Assembly: GCA_963747735.1 (NCBI GenBank)
Contig: CAVVGE010000007.1
Coordinates: 1-64,000 of the forward strand
DNA: 64,000 nt
Direction: 5' to 3'
DNA from: AP-15 sp963747735
GTDB taxonomy: Bacteria; Pseudomonadota; Alphaproteobacteria; ATCC43930; CGMCC-115725
Position numbers and translations under genes: made by a program. Numbering within the stretch: the stretch's first letter is position 1; every line of letters starts with the position of its first letter. Below are positions 46,601-55,185 of the stretch, in pieces. The notes below the pieces were generated by a model. That model saw nothing but the letters and a program-made list of their open reading frames with translations. It was not told where the DNA came from and ran no database searches.

Positions 46601-47014
46601 CTGGCGCTGCAGGCCGATGCGCAATTGGCGATCGGCAAACCCGAAGCGGCGCTTGCGTCGGCCGCCGCCGGGCTGAAGGCGGTCGAAAAGATGGGGGGAG
46701 CGCCGCTCGAAGCGGAGCTTTATCGGCTCAAGGGCGAGGCATTGCTCGCCGGCGCCGGGACGGTGAGCGAGGCCGAGACCGCCATCGAGCAAGGCATCGA
46801 CGTCGCGCGACGGCAGAACGCGAAGTCCTGGGAATTGCGCGGTGCGATGAGCCTCGCCCGCCTGCGCCGCCAGCAGGGCCGGCCGCAAGAGGCGGTCGCC
46901 CTCCTCGCCCCGATCCTCGGCTGGTTCACCGAAGGCTTCGACACCGCCGACCTCCAAGAGGCCAAGACGCTGCTCGACGAACTGACCGAGCCGGCGATTG
47001 CCGCGGAGGGGTGA
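43615..47014 (+). CDS. SAM-domain adenylate/guanylate cyclase with AAA ATPase and TPR (four frameshifts)
   Basis: The parts in order are a sterile-alpha-motif domain (WLQQLGLAQYEPAFRDNEVD), an Ala/Pro linker, a class III cyclase domain (VMFCDLVGSTALS, VAKYMGDGILVYFGYP), an AAA/STAND ATPase (P-loop GEAGVGKSRL; LMAWEDLHWADPTT) and helical TPR-like repeats to EAKTLLDELTEP. Frames change near 44864, 44945, 46002 and 46453. Each looks like one extra base, and dropping four bases gives 1131 codons without a stop. Such proteins are common and multi-copy in alphaproteobacteria. Whether the gene is truly broken cannot be decided here. The product would make cAMP or cGMP in response to an unknown signal. 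Confidence 0.82.
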
Positions 47015-47337
47015 GCCCGATGCGAATGCCCGGTTTCAGCCGATCCGACCACCCGCTGGCGAGGTCGTGAAGGTCGGGTTTGGGTCTATTTGACCCGTTC
47101 ACCCGCCGGCATTCGAACGCCCGGAATCGGCGCTAACGCGTCATCGATGCGCAGCCGCAGATGGCCCACTCTCCACCTATAGCGGAAGTTCAAAAGTGAG
47201 ACACGGCTTGCCTGGCGACGAAATTGCCGCGGCGCCGCCGATAGCGTAGTTTTCGGAGAGGCGCAGGCAGGGCGATATGACGGGCAGCGGCAGTTCGGGA
47301 AATTCACCTGGTTCCGCTCGATTCTCTGGCGGTCGAC

Positions 47338-48276
47338 GTGATAACCGACGATGTCAGCGACAACTATGTCAGCAAGACCCTGTTCGCGGTCTCGGAGTTC
47401 GCCAACATCGTGCGCGCCGGGGCTACGGTGTTGTCGGGCGAGGCGTTGCTGTGCGCCAATCTGGGGTTTGGCTGCCGACTGGTCGCGAATGCCGGCGCGG
47501 TGCGCCATACGCTGCTGTTCGATACCGGGCCGGAAGGCGCGATCTTCACCCGCAACTGCGCCAATCTCGGCATCGCATTAGGCGAGGTCGAGGCGATTGC
47601 GGTCAGCCACGGTCATTGGGACCATATGGCCGCGTTGCCGGCGACATTGGACGCAATCCGCGACCGGGGCGGCAAGGCGGCGGTCCACGTCAACCCCGGC
47701 ATGTTCAACGAGCGCGCGATCCGGCTGGGCAGCGGAACCATCGTGCCGGCGGCCAAGGTCCCATCACCGGCCGAGATCGAAGCGCTGGGTGGGAACGTGG
47801 TCAACGACCCGGCCGCGCGACTATTGCTCGACGGTTGTTTTTATCTGAGCGGCGAGATCCCGCGGCTCAGCGCCTTTGAAAAGGGCCGCATCGACCATTT
47901 GAGCCGCACCGGCCCCAACGAGCCGTGGCAGCCCGACCCGTTTCTGATGGACGAGCGGATGCTGGTGGCGCATGTGCGCGACCTGGGGCTCGTGGTGTTC
48001 AGCGCCTGCTCGCATGCCGGGATCGTCAATGTCTGCACCGAGGTGCGCGGTCTTTTCCCCGAGCTGCCGATCCACTGCCTGATGGGGGGACTGCATCTGG
48101 GCGGTGTGATGGAGCGGCTTATTCCGGAGACTGTCGAAGCGCTGCGGCCGTTTGCAATCCGGCACATCGTCACCGGCCATTGCACCGGCTGGCGCGCATT
48201 GCACGCGCTCGCCAACGCCTTTGGCGACAGCGTCAGCCAGTCCGCGGTCGGCACCACCTACACCTTTGCCGCCTGA
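47338..48276 (+). CDS. Metallo-beta-lactamase-fold hydrolase (DHPP-synthase-like)
   Basis: A 312-residue protein from GTG 47338. The metal motif SHGHWDHM (HxHxDH) is intact, with ACSHAGIVNVC, LMGGLHLGG and IVTGHCTGW completing the site. This pattern fits the beta-ribofuranosylaminobenzene phosphate synthase-like group of the MBL fold. Homology-like sequence (REIHLVPLDSLAVD) extends upstream in frame without a start. An ATG at 47277 with a good ribosome site would reach it if one base near 47290 were extra (332 residues). The stop is 1 nt before the cobW ATG, so the two are coupled. Confidence 0.88.
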   Translation: MITDDVSDNYVSKTLFAVSEFANIVRAGATVLSGEALLCANLGFGCRLVANAGAVRHTLLFDTGPEGAIFTRNCANLGIALGEVEAIAVSHGHWDHMAALPATLDAIRDRGGKAAVHVNPGMFNERAIRLGSGTIVPAAKVPSPAEIEALGGNVVNDPAARLLLDGCFYLSGEIPRLSAFEKGRIDHLSRTGPNEPWQPDPFLMDERMLVAHVRDLGLVVFSACSHAGIVNVCTEVRGLFPELPIHCLMGGLHLGGVMERLIPETVEALRPFAIRHIVTGHCTGWRALHALANAFGDSVSQSAVGTTYTFAA

Positions 48277-48277
48277 A

Positions 48278-49264
48278 ATGCCGCCGCCTGAGATGCCGCC
48301 CGAGCCGCTGATCGGGCGCGAGCCGCGTTTGCCGGTCACAATCGTCACCGGCTTTCTCGGCAGCGGCAAGACGACGCTCGTCAACCACATCCTCGCCGCC
48401 CAGCACGGGCTCGACATCGCGGTGATGGTCAACGAATTGGGCGACATCGCGATCGACGGCGCGCTGATCGAGAATGCCGGCGAGGATATCGTCGAGCTCG
48501 CCAATGGCTGCGTCTGCTGCTCGATCAACAACGACCTCGCCAATGCGCTCGCCGGGCTGCTGCAGCGCGAAAAGAAGCTCGATTACCTCGTCGTCGAAAC
48601 CACCGGCGTTGCCGACCCGCTGCCGATCGCATTGACCTTTCTGCGCCCGGAATTCCGCGAGCGGGTACGCGTCGATTCGATCGTGGCATTGGCCGACGCC
48701 GAGAATTTTGGCGCCGACGGCATCGCCGGGCAGGCCGCTCGCAACCAGCTGCGCTATGCCGACATCGTTTTACTCAACAAATGCGACCGGGTCGGCGATG
48801 CCCGGCTCGCTGCGATCGAGGCCGAGATCGCCGCCTCCGCCAACGGGGCGCGGATCGCGCGCACGGTGCGGGCCGGGATCGCGCTGCCGCTCCTCCTCAG
48901 CGTCGGCCTCTTCCAGTCCGGCCGCTATTTCGCCGCGCCGGATCACCACCATCTGGCGGCCGACGGGTTCGAGGCGGTCTCGTTCGAAAGCCCCTGCCCC
49001 TTCGCCGCAGACCGGTTTCAGGCCTTTCTCGAGGAGCTTCCCGGCGATGTGTTCCGCGCCAAAGGCATCCTGGCGATCGACGGCGGCGCCGGGCGCCATG
49101 TGTTTCATCTCGTCGGCCGCCGGTTCACCCTCGATGCGGCCGGCGCCGAAGCCCCGCCGGGCAGCCGTCTGGTGCTGATCGGGCGCAATCTCGATCCGGC
49201 TGCGCTGCGGGCACAGCTGGCCGAATGCCTGGTCACCCCGGCTCTCACACCGGCTCCGGGATAG
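48278..49264 (+). CDS. CobW-type G3E GTPase (metallochaperone-like)
   Basis: A 328-residue GTPase. Walker A is TGFLGSGKTT, the metal-binding CxCC motif is NGCVCCSINNDL, Walker B/Glu is VVETTGVADP, and the guanine motif is LLNKCDR. A CobW C-terminal domain follows (RAKGILAIDGGAGRHVFHL). G3E GTPases deliver metals (Zn, Co, Ni) to client enzymes. The gene begins 1 nt after the stop of the metal-dependent hydrolase, suggesting it could serve that enzyme. The end overlaps the convergent DUF1275 gene by 20 bp. Confidence 0.92.
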   Translation: MPPPEMPPEPLIGREPRLPVTIVTGFLGSGKTTLVNHILAAQHGLDIAVMVNELGDIAIDGALIENAGEDIVELANGCVCCSINNDLANALAGLLQREKKLDYLVVETTGVADPLPIALTFLRPEFRERVRVDSIVALADAENFGADGIAGQAARNQLRYADIVLLNKCDRVGDARLAAIEAEIAASANGARIARTVRAGIALPLLLSVGLFQSGRYFAAPDHHHLAADGFEAVSFESPCPFAADRFQAFLEELPGDVFRAKGILAIDGGAGRHVFHLVGRRFTLDAAGAEAPPGSRLVLIGRNLDPAALRAQLAECLVTPALTPAPG

Positions 49265-49868
49265 CGAACGAAACGGCCGTCAACAGGCCCGCCGCGACGA
49301 CCGGCGCCCAGGCGACCGCGGGCTCCGCCCGGAAATGGACGACGGCGCCGATCGTCGCACCGATCATCAACCCGACCCAGGGCCATGCCTGCGCCAGCCA
49401 ATCCCAGCCCGACACGCGGCGCGCCAGAAAATCGCCGAGGCCTTGGCCGAGCTTGACCAGGGTGCCGGTGACATAGGTCAGGCTGACGCCGATATTGCCG
49501 GCCCGGTGCATCGATGCGTTCAAGGCACCCATCGCCAGCACCATCGGCTCGGGCCGGGTCGCCCCGAGCGCCGCGATCGTCAACAACGCCGTCACCGTCG
49601 CCAGCACCGCGCTCAGGTGCCAGCGCCCGGTGCGGTGCGCGATGATCTGCCCGGCCGCCGCACCCAGCACGAACAGCACGACCAGGCGCAGGATCGCCCT
49701 GGCTTCGGCGAAATCGCCGCGGCCAAAGGCGACGGCGAGCTGGGTGCTGTTGCCGCTCATATACGAGACGAACAGGTGCTTGAGATGCAGGTAGCCGATC
49801 GCATCGACCATCCCCGCGAGCCCCGCCAATAGGGCTGCCAGAACCAGCCCCTCGCCCCGGTCGCCCAT
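49245..49868 (-). CDS. DUF1275 (YoaK-type) membrane protein
   Basis: A 207-residue protein with about six membrane helices. The family opening is clear: LAALLAGLAGMVDAIGYLHL, FVSYMSGNSTQLAVAFGRG, then GATRPEPMVLAMGALNASM and GTLVKLGQGLGDFL. The ATG at 49868 is preferred over a further in-frame start that lacks family match. The function of the family is unknown; transport is suspected. It converges on cobW. Confidence 0.9.
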   Translation of the reverse strand: MGDRGEGLVLAALLAGLAGMVDAIGYLHLKHLFVSYMSGNSTQLAVAFGRGDFAEARAILRLVVLFVLGAAAGQIIAHRTGRWHLSAVLATVTALLTIAALGATRPEPMVLAMGALNASMHRAGNIGVSLTYVTGTLVKLGQGLGDFLARRVSGWDWLAQAWPWVGLMIGATIGAVVHFRAEPAVAWAPVVAAGLLTAVSFAIPEPV

Positions 49869-49994
49869 CCGCGTCGCCCGCTGTTGCCGTATCCCGAGCT
49901 TGCCGTCCGGCAAGCGTCGCGGGCAAGCGCGGCGGAGTGATTCCGCAACGCGCCCGTTCACATCCGGAATGCGGTCGAGGCGGGGGCACGCACG

Positions 49995-51815
49995 ATGAGC
50001 CGCGGCGAGATCGTTGTTGTCGCGGTGCTGGCCGGCATGGCCGCGCTCTTTCTATGGGACCGGCTGCGCTACGATTTTGTGGCGCTCTCGGCGCTGTTCG
50101 CCGCGGTTGCCGGCGGCGTCGTGCCGGCGCGCCACGCCTTCTCCGGCTTTGCCAACCCGGTGCTGCCGCTGATCGCCGGCGCGCTGATCGTCAGCGCCGC
50201 GATCGCCCGCTCGGGTGCCGTGGATCTAATGGTGCGCTGGCTCGCACCGGTGCTGCGCTCGCCCGGGCTCCAGGTCGGCGTCCTTGCTTTCTGCGTCGCC
50301 GTACTTTCGGCGGTGGTCAAGAATGTCGGCGCGCTGGCCGTTTTTATCCCGGTCGCGTTTCAGATTGCCCGCCGCAACGACCGCGCCCCCTCCGAGCTGT
50401 TGATGCCGCTGAGCTTTGCCTCGCTCCTCGGCGGCTCGATCACCTTGATCGGCACCTCGCCCAACCTGTTGATCGCCGAAGTGCGCGCCCAGCTTACCGG
50501 CCGGCCGTTCGGCATGTTCGACTTTGCCCCGGTCGGCCTCGGCGTCGCGGTTTGCGGCGTGCTGTTTCTGAGCCTCGGCTGGCGGCTGATTCCGCGCGGC
50601 CGGCGCGGCTCGGGCGGCGAGCCGCCGTTTCGCATCGAGGACTACATCAGCGAATTGGCGGTGGGCGAGAGCTCCCCCTTTGTCGGGCGCACCGTCGCCG
50701 CGCTCGAGGAATTGGCCGGCGGCGAGGTCACGATCACCGCGTTGATCCGCGACGAGCGCCGGCGTTATGTGCCGGGCGGCGGCTGGACGGTCCGGGCGGG
50801 CGATGTGCTGGTGATCGAGGCCGACCCGCCGGCGCTCGAGCACTTCGCCGCCGACGGCAAGCTCGAGCTCGTCGACAGCAAGGAGTTGCCGCAGCCGGCG
50901 GCGAGCCCCCTGCCCTCGCCGGCCGCCGGGGAAGCGCCTTCGGAGGCCGACCCCAACCGGCTCGGCGTCGTCGAAGCCGTGGTCGTCGCCGGCTCGGCGC
51001 TGATCGGCCGCTCGGCGGCAGCGCTGCATTTGCGCGAGCATTACGGCGTCAACGTGCTGGCGATCGCCCGCCGCGGCCGGCGCGAAACCGCCCGCTTGCG
51101 CCATGTCGAGCTCCAGCTCGGCGACGCGGTCGTGCTCCAGGGCTATCTCGACCGGATCAACGACACGATGGCCGCACTCGGCTGCCTGCCGCTCGCCGAG
51201 CGGCAATTGACCCTCGGCCGCCGTCGCCGGCTGTTTCTGCCGCTGCTGATCCTGGCCGTGGCGATGGCGGCTGCGGGCAGCGAGCTGGTGCCGGCGGAGA
51301 TTGCCTTTGTCGGCGCGGCCCTGGCGATCGGCGTCTGCGGCCTCTTGACGATCAAGGAGATTTACGACGCGGTCGAATGGCCGATCCTCGTCATGATCGG
51401 CGCGCTGATCCCGATCGGCGAGGCCGTCAAAAGCACCGGCACGACCGAAATCGTCGCGCATCTGATCTCGCGCCTGGCCGCGCAATTGCCGGGCGAGGCG
51501 GTCGTCGCCCTGGTCCTCGTCGTCACGATGCTGGCGACACCTCTGCTGCACCATGCCGCCGCCGTGCTGGTGATGGGGCCGATCGCGGCGGGCCTCGCAA
51601 AAACCCTCGGCTGCCACCTCGATCCGCTGCTGATGGCGGTGGCGCTCGGCGCCGGCTCGGATTTCCTGTCGCCGATCGGGCATCAGTCGAACACCCTCGT
51701 CATGGGGCCGGCGGGTTACCGCTTTGGCGATTATTGGAGGCTCGGACTGCCGCTTTCGTTGATCGTGATCGGGGTCGGGGTGCCGCTGATCGTGCTCGTT
51801 TGGCCGCTCCACTGA
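49995..51815 (+). CDS. SLC13/DASS-family permease with two RCK_C domains
   Basis: A 606-residue transporter. N-terminal helices include SAVVKNVGALAVFIPVAFQ and the substrate-site loop GGSITLIGTSPNLLIAE. Two cytoplasmic TrkA-C/RCK_C domains lie at about 205-290 and 320-400 (VGRTVAALEELAGGEVTITA; IGRSAAALHLREHYGVNVLA). The second transport half has LHHAAAVLVMGPIA and DFLSPIGHQSNTLVMGP. The family moves dicarboxylates, sulfate or other anions with sodium. The substrate is unknown. A partial copy of its 3' end lies downstream. Confidence 0.93.
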   Translation: MSRGEIVVVAVLAGMAALFLWDRLRYDFVALSALFAAVAGGVVPARHAFSGFANPVLPLIAGALIVSAAIARSGAVDLMVRWLAPVLRSPGLQVGVLAFCVAVLSAVVKNVGALAVFIPVAFQIARRNDRAPSELLMPLSFASLLGGSITLIGTSPNLLIAEVRAQLTGRPFGMFDFAPVGLGVAVCGVLFLSLGWRLIPRGRRGSGGEPPFRIEDYISELAVGESSPFVGRTVAALEELAGGEVTITALIRDERRRYVPGGGWTVRAGDVLVIEADPPALEHFAADGKLELVDSKELPQPAASPLPSPAAGEAPSEADPNRLGVVEAVVVAGSALIGRSAAALHLREHYGVNVLAIARRGRRETARLRHVELQLGDAVVLQGYLDRINDTMAALGCLPLAERQLTLGRRRRLFLPLLILAVAMAAAGSELVPAEIAFVGAALAIGVCGLLTIKEIYDAVEWPILVMIGALIPIGEAVKSTGTTEIVAHLISRLAAQLPGEAVVALVLVVTMLATPLLHHAAAVLVMGPIAAGLAKTLGCHLDPLLMAVALGAGSDFLSPIGHQSNTLVMGPAGYRFGDYWRLGLPLSLIVIGVGVPLIVLVWPLH

Positions 51816-51997
51816 TTAGGCAGGTCTGCCGCGCTGCCGTCTCCGCGGCGCGCACCGAGCAGCGCGAGGAGATCGCCGCCCTGCGGGCCGACCTGGTCAG
51901 GCTGGAGCTGCGCCTGACCTTGCGGCTCGGCGCTGCCGGCATCGCCATCGCCGGCATCCTGTTTGCAGCGCTCCACTATTGGCCCCCGCACCCATAA
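51800..51997 (+). CDS. Possible small coiled-coil/membrane protein overlapping the transporter end
   Basis: From TTG 51800 a 65-codon frame overlaps the last 16 bases of the transporter gene. It contains a charged helix ARTEQREEIAALRADLVRLE and one membrane span LRLGAAGIAIAGILFAALHY. This helix-plus-anchor layout is common in small alphaproteobacterial proteins. There is no ATG, so expression is uncertain. Confidence 0.4.
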   Translation: MAAPLIRQVCRAAVSAARTEQREEIAALRADLVRLELRLTLRLGAAGIAIAGILFAALHYWPPHP

Positions 51998-52056
51998 CGC
52001 CGCACCCATAACGGCGGATCGCCTCAGGGCTCGATTTGGCGGGGCGCGGACCCGGT

Positions 52057-52207
52057 TTCCTGTCGCCGATCGGACATCGGTCGAGCACCCTTGTCATCGG
52101 GCCGGCGGGTTACCACTTTGGTGATTATTGGAGGCTCGGACTACCGCTTTTGTTGATCAGGGCGGGGTCGGAGCTTCGCTGATTGTGCTCGTTTGGCCAC
52201 TCCACTG
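52057..52207 (+). pseudogene. Duplicated fragment of the SLC13 gene 3' end
   Basis: This stretch repeats the last ~150 bp of the transporter gene (51663-51813) with scattered differences. The same peptide FLSPIGHRSSTLVIGPAGYHF and then GDYWRLGLPLLLI can be read before the frame is lost. The fragment ends in a match to the transporter's terminal WPLH codons without its stop. It is the scar of a duplication whose body has been deleted. Confidence 0.85.
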
Positions 52208-52297
52208 GGCCGATGGATTTTGCCGGCTCGGATCGTGTTTACGGAGATGGCGCCGACCGCGATCGGCGCCGCTCAAAAGAACTGTACGGGTGAAAAG

Positions 52298-52669
52298 ATG
52301 GCAAAACCGAAGAGAGGGCGGTCGACCGCCGCAGTCGATGATCACGTCGGCGGACGCATCCGCGAGCGCCGGATCATGCTGGGGCTGACCCAGCAGCAGC
52401 TGGCCGAGATGATCGGCGTCACCTATCAGCAGGCGCACAAATACGAGCGCGGCATCAACCGGGTCTCGGCCGGGCGGCTGTTTGAGATCGCCCGCGCGTT
52501 GAGCGCGCCGATCACTTATTTCTATGAGGGCGTCGGCCAGGAAGGCCCGCGCCAGATCACGCCGCACCAGCGCATGCTGCTCGAGATCGCGCGCAATTTT
52601 GCCGAGATCAGGAACGAGAAGCACCAGGAAGCGGTGAGCCAGCTCGCGCGCGCCCTGGCCGCCCGCTGA
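52298..52669 (+). CDS. XRE-family helix-turn-helix regulator
   Basis: A 123-residue regulator from ATG 52298. The HTH reads GGRIRERRIMLGLTQQQLAEM, then TYQQAHKYERGINRVSAGRL, and FYEGVGQEG follows. The C-terminal helix NFAEIRNEKHQEAVSQLARAL may dimerise. It is the same subgroup as the regulator at 7538-7999 (shared KYERG and YxYEG-type features). It lies downstream of the transporter remnant; no target is evident. Confidence 0.88.
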   Translation: MAKPKRGRSTAAVDDHVGGRIRERRIMLGLTQQQLAEMIGVTYQQAHKYERGINRVSAGRLFEIARALSAPITYFYEGVGQEGPRQITPHQRMLLEIARNFAEIRNEKHQEAVSQLARALAAR

Positions 52670-52670
52670 T

Positions 52671-53222
52671 TCAGTCTTTGGGCAGCGGAAACTCGTCGAG
52701 GTAGGGCCGGTAATCCTCCTCGACATCGACCTGCATTGCCGCGAGCAGGCGGGCGAGGCCGTTGTAGAACGAGATCGTGACGACGAGGTCGGTCAGGCGC
52801 TCGTTGTCGAGCTCACCGCGCAATGCGGCAAAGGTGTCGTCGCCGACACCGAGATCGCGTGTGATCTCACGGGCGGCGCGCAGCACGGCCCGAGCCAGGG
52901 GATCGAGCCCGGTCTCCCGACCCGCGGCCTCCTCGGTGATGGCGCGGATTTCCCAATCTGCGACCCCGACCTCGCGGCCGATCCGGACGTGGTGCGAGAA
53001 CACCCAGCCCGACCGCGTCATAGAGCCAACCTGCAGGATCGCCAGCTCGCGCAATCGCGGATCGAGCCGGCTGCCGTCGCGGATGTACCGGGCGAGCGTG
53101 TTCAGGCTGCGCGCGGCGCGCGGGCTGTGCGCCAGAACCCGATAGAGGTTGAGGTTGCGCGCCAACAGGTCCTGGTGCTCGGGCAGCAGGTCCGCTTTGT
53201 CGAGATAGGGCAGCCGCGCCAT
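52671..53222 (-). CDS. Carboxymuconolactone decarboxylase-family protein
   Basis: A 183-residue AhpD/CMD-fold protein, start ATG 53222. It has RLDPRLRELAILQVGSMTRS, then WVFSHHVRIGREVGVADWEI and a long helical end DNERLTDLVVTISFYNGLAR. The CxxC of peroxidase-type AhpD is absent: the CxxC position reads SGWVFSHH. The activity is thus probably decarboxylase- or hydrolase-like, or unknown. The gene is convergent with the XRE regulator (1 bp apart). Confidence 0.87.
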   Translation of the reverse strand: MARLPYLDKADLLPEHQDLLARNLNLYRVLAHSPRAARSLNTLARYIRDGSRLDPRLRELAILQVGSMTRSGWVFSHHVRIGREVGVADWEIRAITEEAAGRETGLDPLARAVLRAAREITRDLGVGDDTFAALRGELDNERLTDLVVTISFYNGLARLLAAMQVDVEEDYRPYLDEFPLPKD

Positions 53223-53374
53223 AAGACTTCCTCCCCGCCGCCACGCGCGCCACCGATCATAGCACACCGCAAGCGGCGTCCAGCGCGCCGATCGGCCGCC
53301 GAACGCCGGCTGCGCCGGATTAGAGCGGTTTTCGACCGGATCGATGCACTCGGCACGCATCACCCCCACCCCGA

Positions 53375-53463
53375 CCCGCCCCCATCGAGGGGGCGGGAGC
53401 ACAAACAGGCGTGCTGATAAAGGCCCTCCCCGCTGATAAAGACCCTCCCCCTTGATGGGGGAG
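53375..53463. repeat. Cluster of GC-rich hairpins and a 19-bp tandem repeat
   Basis: CCCGCCCCC/GGGGGCGGG (53375-53397) forms a 9-bp stem. A 19-bp unit beginning GCTGATAAAG occurs twice in tandem (53413-53431, 53432-53450, one difference). CTCCCCC/GGGGGAG (53445-53463) forms another stem. The cluster sits between the leuA stop and the CMD-family start. It looks like a dispersed alphaproteobacterial extragenic element, and it may end the leuA transcript. Confidence 0.75.
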
Positions 53464-53508
53464 AGTCTGGGAGGGGGTGAGCGCGGTGCAATTTGATCGG
53501 AAACAGCT

Positions 53509-55185
53509 CTAGCGCTGCGTCGATCGCGCGCGGTTGGCGGCGCTGGCGACGGCTTTGAGCGAAGCGGTCATGATGTTGGCGTCGATGCCGACGCCGTACA
53601 GCGTCGCCTCGTCCTTGCCGCGGATTTGGACATAGGCGGTGGCCTGGGCGTCGGCGCCGGCGCCGAGCGCGTGCTCGCGATAATCGGCGACCGTCAGCTC
53701 GACCCCGCATTCGCCGCGCAGCGCCGCGACAAAGGCGTCGATGGGGCCGTTGCCGACCCCCTCGATCCGGCGTTCCTGGCCATCGACGATAACCGTCGCC
53801 GCGATCCGCCGCCGCTCCGGCGCGCGCGGCTCGGGGTAGAGGTTGTAATCGGCGAGGGCGATGCCGTCGCGCGAGAGATAGGTGTCCTCGAACAGCGACC
53901 AGATGTCGGCGCTGGTCAATTCCTTGCCGGTGCGGTCGGCGACCTCCTGCACGACACGGCTGAATTCGATCTGAAGGCCGCGCGGCAGGTCGAGCCCGTG
54001 GTCGGATTTGAGCACATAGGCGACCCCGCCTTTGCCCGACTGGCTGTTGACCCGGATCACCGCCTCGTAGCTGCGCCCCAGATCCATCGGGTCGATCGGC
54101 AGATACGGCACCTCCCAGAACGCGTCGTTGCGCTTTTCGAGCGCGTCGAACCCCTTTTTGATCGCGTCCTGGTGCGACCCCGAAAACGCCGTATAGACGA
54201 GCTCCCCGGCATAGGGGTGGCGCGGGTGCACCGGCAATTGGTTGCAGTGCTCGACGGTGCGCACAATCTCGTCGATGTCGCGGATTTCGAGGCCGGGGTC
54301 GATCCCCTGGCTGAACAAATTGAGCGCCAGGGTCATGACATCGACATTGCCGGTGCGCTCGCCATTGCCGAACAATGTCCCCTCGACCCGGTCGGCGCCG
54401 GCCATGACGCCCAATTCGGCCGCCGCCACCGCGGTGCCGCGGTCGTTGTGCGGGTGCAGGCTCAACATGATCGAGCCGCGGTCGCGAATGGTGCGGCCGA
54501 ACCATTCGATCTGGTCGGCATAGACGTTGGGCGTCGCCATCTCGACCGTGGCCGGCAGGTTGAGGATGATTTTTTTGTCGGGTGTCGGCCGCCATACATC
54601 CATCACCGCCTCGCAGACCTCGACCGCATAATCGAGCTCGGTGCCGGTGAAGCTTTCAGGCGAATACTGATAGATGATTTCGGTCTGCGGCATCCGCTCG
54701 GCGAGGTCGCGGATCAGCCGCGCGCCGTTGACGGCAATCTCGGTGATGCCGCCTTTGTCGAGCCCAAAGACGACGCGGCGCTGCAAGGTCGAGGTCGAAT
54801 TGTAAAGGTGCATGATCGCGCGCTTCGCACCCTTGATCGATTCGAAGCTGCGCTCGATCAATTCGGCGCGCGCCTGGGTCAGCACTTGAATCGTCACATC
54901 GTCGGGCACCAGGTCCTCTTCGACCAATGAGCGGACAAAGGCGAAATCGGTCTCCGAGGCGGCCGGAAAGCCGACCTCGATCTCCTTGAAGCCGAGCTTG
55001 ACCAGGAGGTCGAACATGCGCCGCTTGCGGTCGGGGCCCATCGGCTCGACCAGCGCCTGGTTGCCGTCGCGCAGATCGACGCTGCACCACAAAGGCGCCT
55101 TGTCGATGACCCGCCCCGGCCAGCGCCGGTCAGGCAAAACGATGGGGGCAAACGGACGGTATTTGTGGATCGGCATATCAGACAT
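53509..55185 (-). CDS. leuA: 2-isopropylmalate synthase (LeuA type 2)
   Basis: A 558-residue enzyme condensing acetyl-CoA and 2-ketoisovalerate. The catalytic barrel has SVDLRDGNQALVEPM, the metal site LHPHNDRGTA and GTLFGNGERTGNVD. A C-terminal LeuA regulatory domain (about 430-550) gives leucine feedback (VGNGPIDAFVAALR). Its length and N-terminus (KYRPFAPIVLPDRRWP) mark the long type-2 form. The start ATG 55185 follows CAGGAGCG. I did not find a leader peptide with Leu codons upstream. Confidence 0.95.
   Translation of the reverse strand: MSDMPIHKYRPFAPIVLPDRRWPGRVIDKAPLWCSVDLRDGNQALVEPMGPDRKRRMFDLLVKLGFKEIEVGFPAASETDFAFVRSLVEEDLVPDDVTIQVLTQARAELIERSFESIKGAKRAIMHLYNSTSTLQRRVVFGLDKGGITEIAVNGARLIRDLAERMPQTEIIYQYSPESFTGTELDYAVEVCEAVMDVWRPTPDKKIILNLPATVEMATPNVYADQIEWFGRTIRDRGSIMLSLHPHNDRGTAVAAAELGVMAGADRVEGTLFGNGERTGNVDVMTLALNLFSQGIDPGLEIRDIDEIVRTVEHCNQLPVHPRHPYAGELVYTAFSGSHQDAIKKGFDALEKRNDAFWEVPYLPIDPMDLGRSYEAVIRVNSQSGKGGVAYVLKSDHGLDLPRGLQIEFSRVVQEVADRTGKELTSADIWSLFEDTYLSRDGIALADYNLYPEPRAPERRRIAATVIVDGQERRIEGVGNGPIDAFVAALRGECGVELTVADYREHALGAGADAQATAYVQIRGKDEATLYGVGIDANIMTASLKAVASAANRARSTQR

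Noticed and set aside
47086..47508. Minus-strand open frame over the gap after the cyclase and the start of the hydrolase gene
   Set aside because: No family character, and it mostly overlaps the hydrolase coding strand in antisense.
49937..51799. Plus-strand frame of about 620 codons parallel to the SLC13 gene
   Set aside because: Arg/Gly/Ala-rich shadow of the transporter in another frame; only its last 65 codons have protein-like character.
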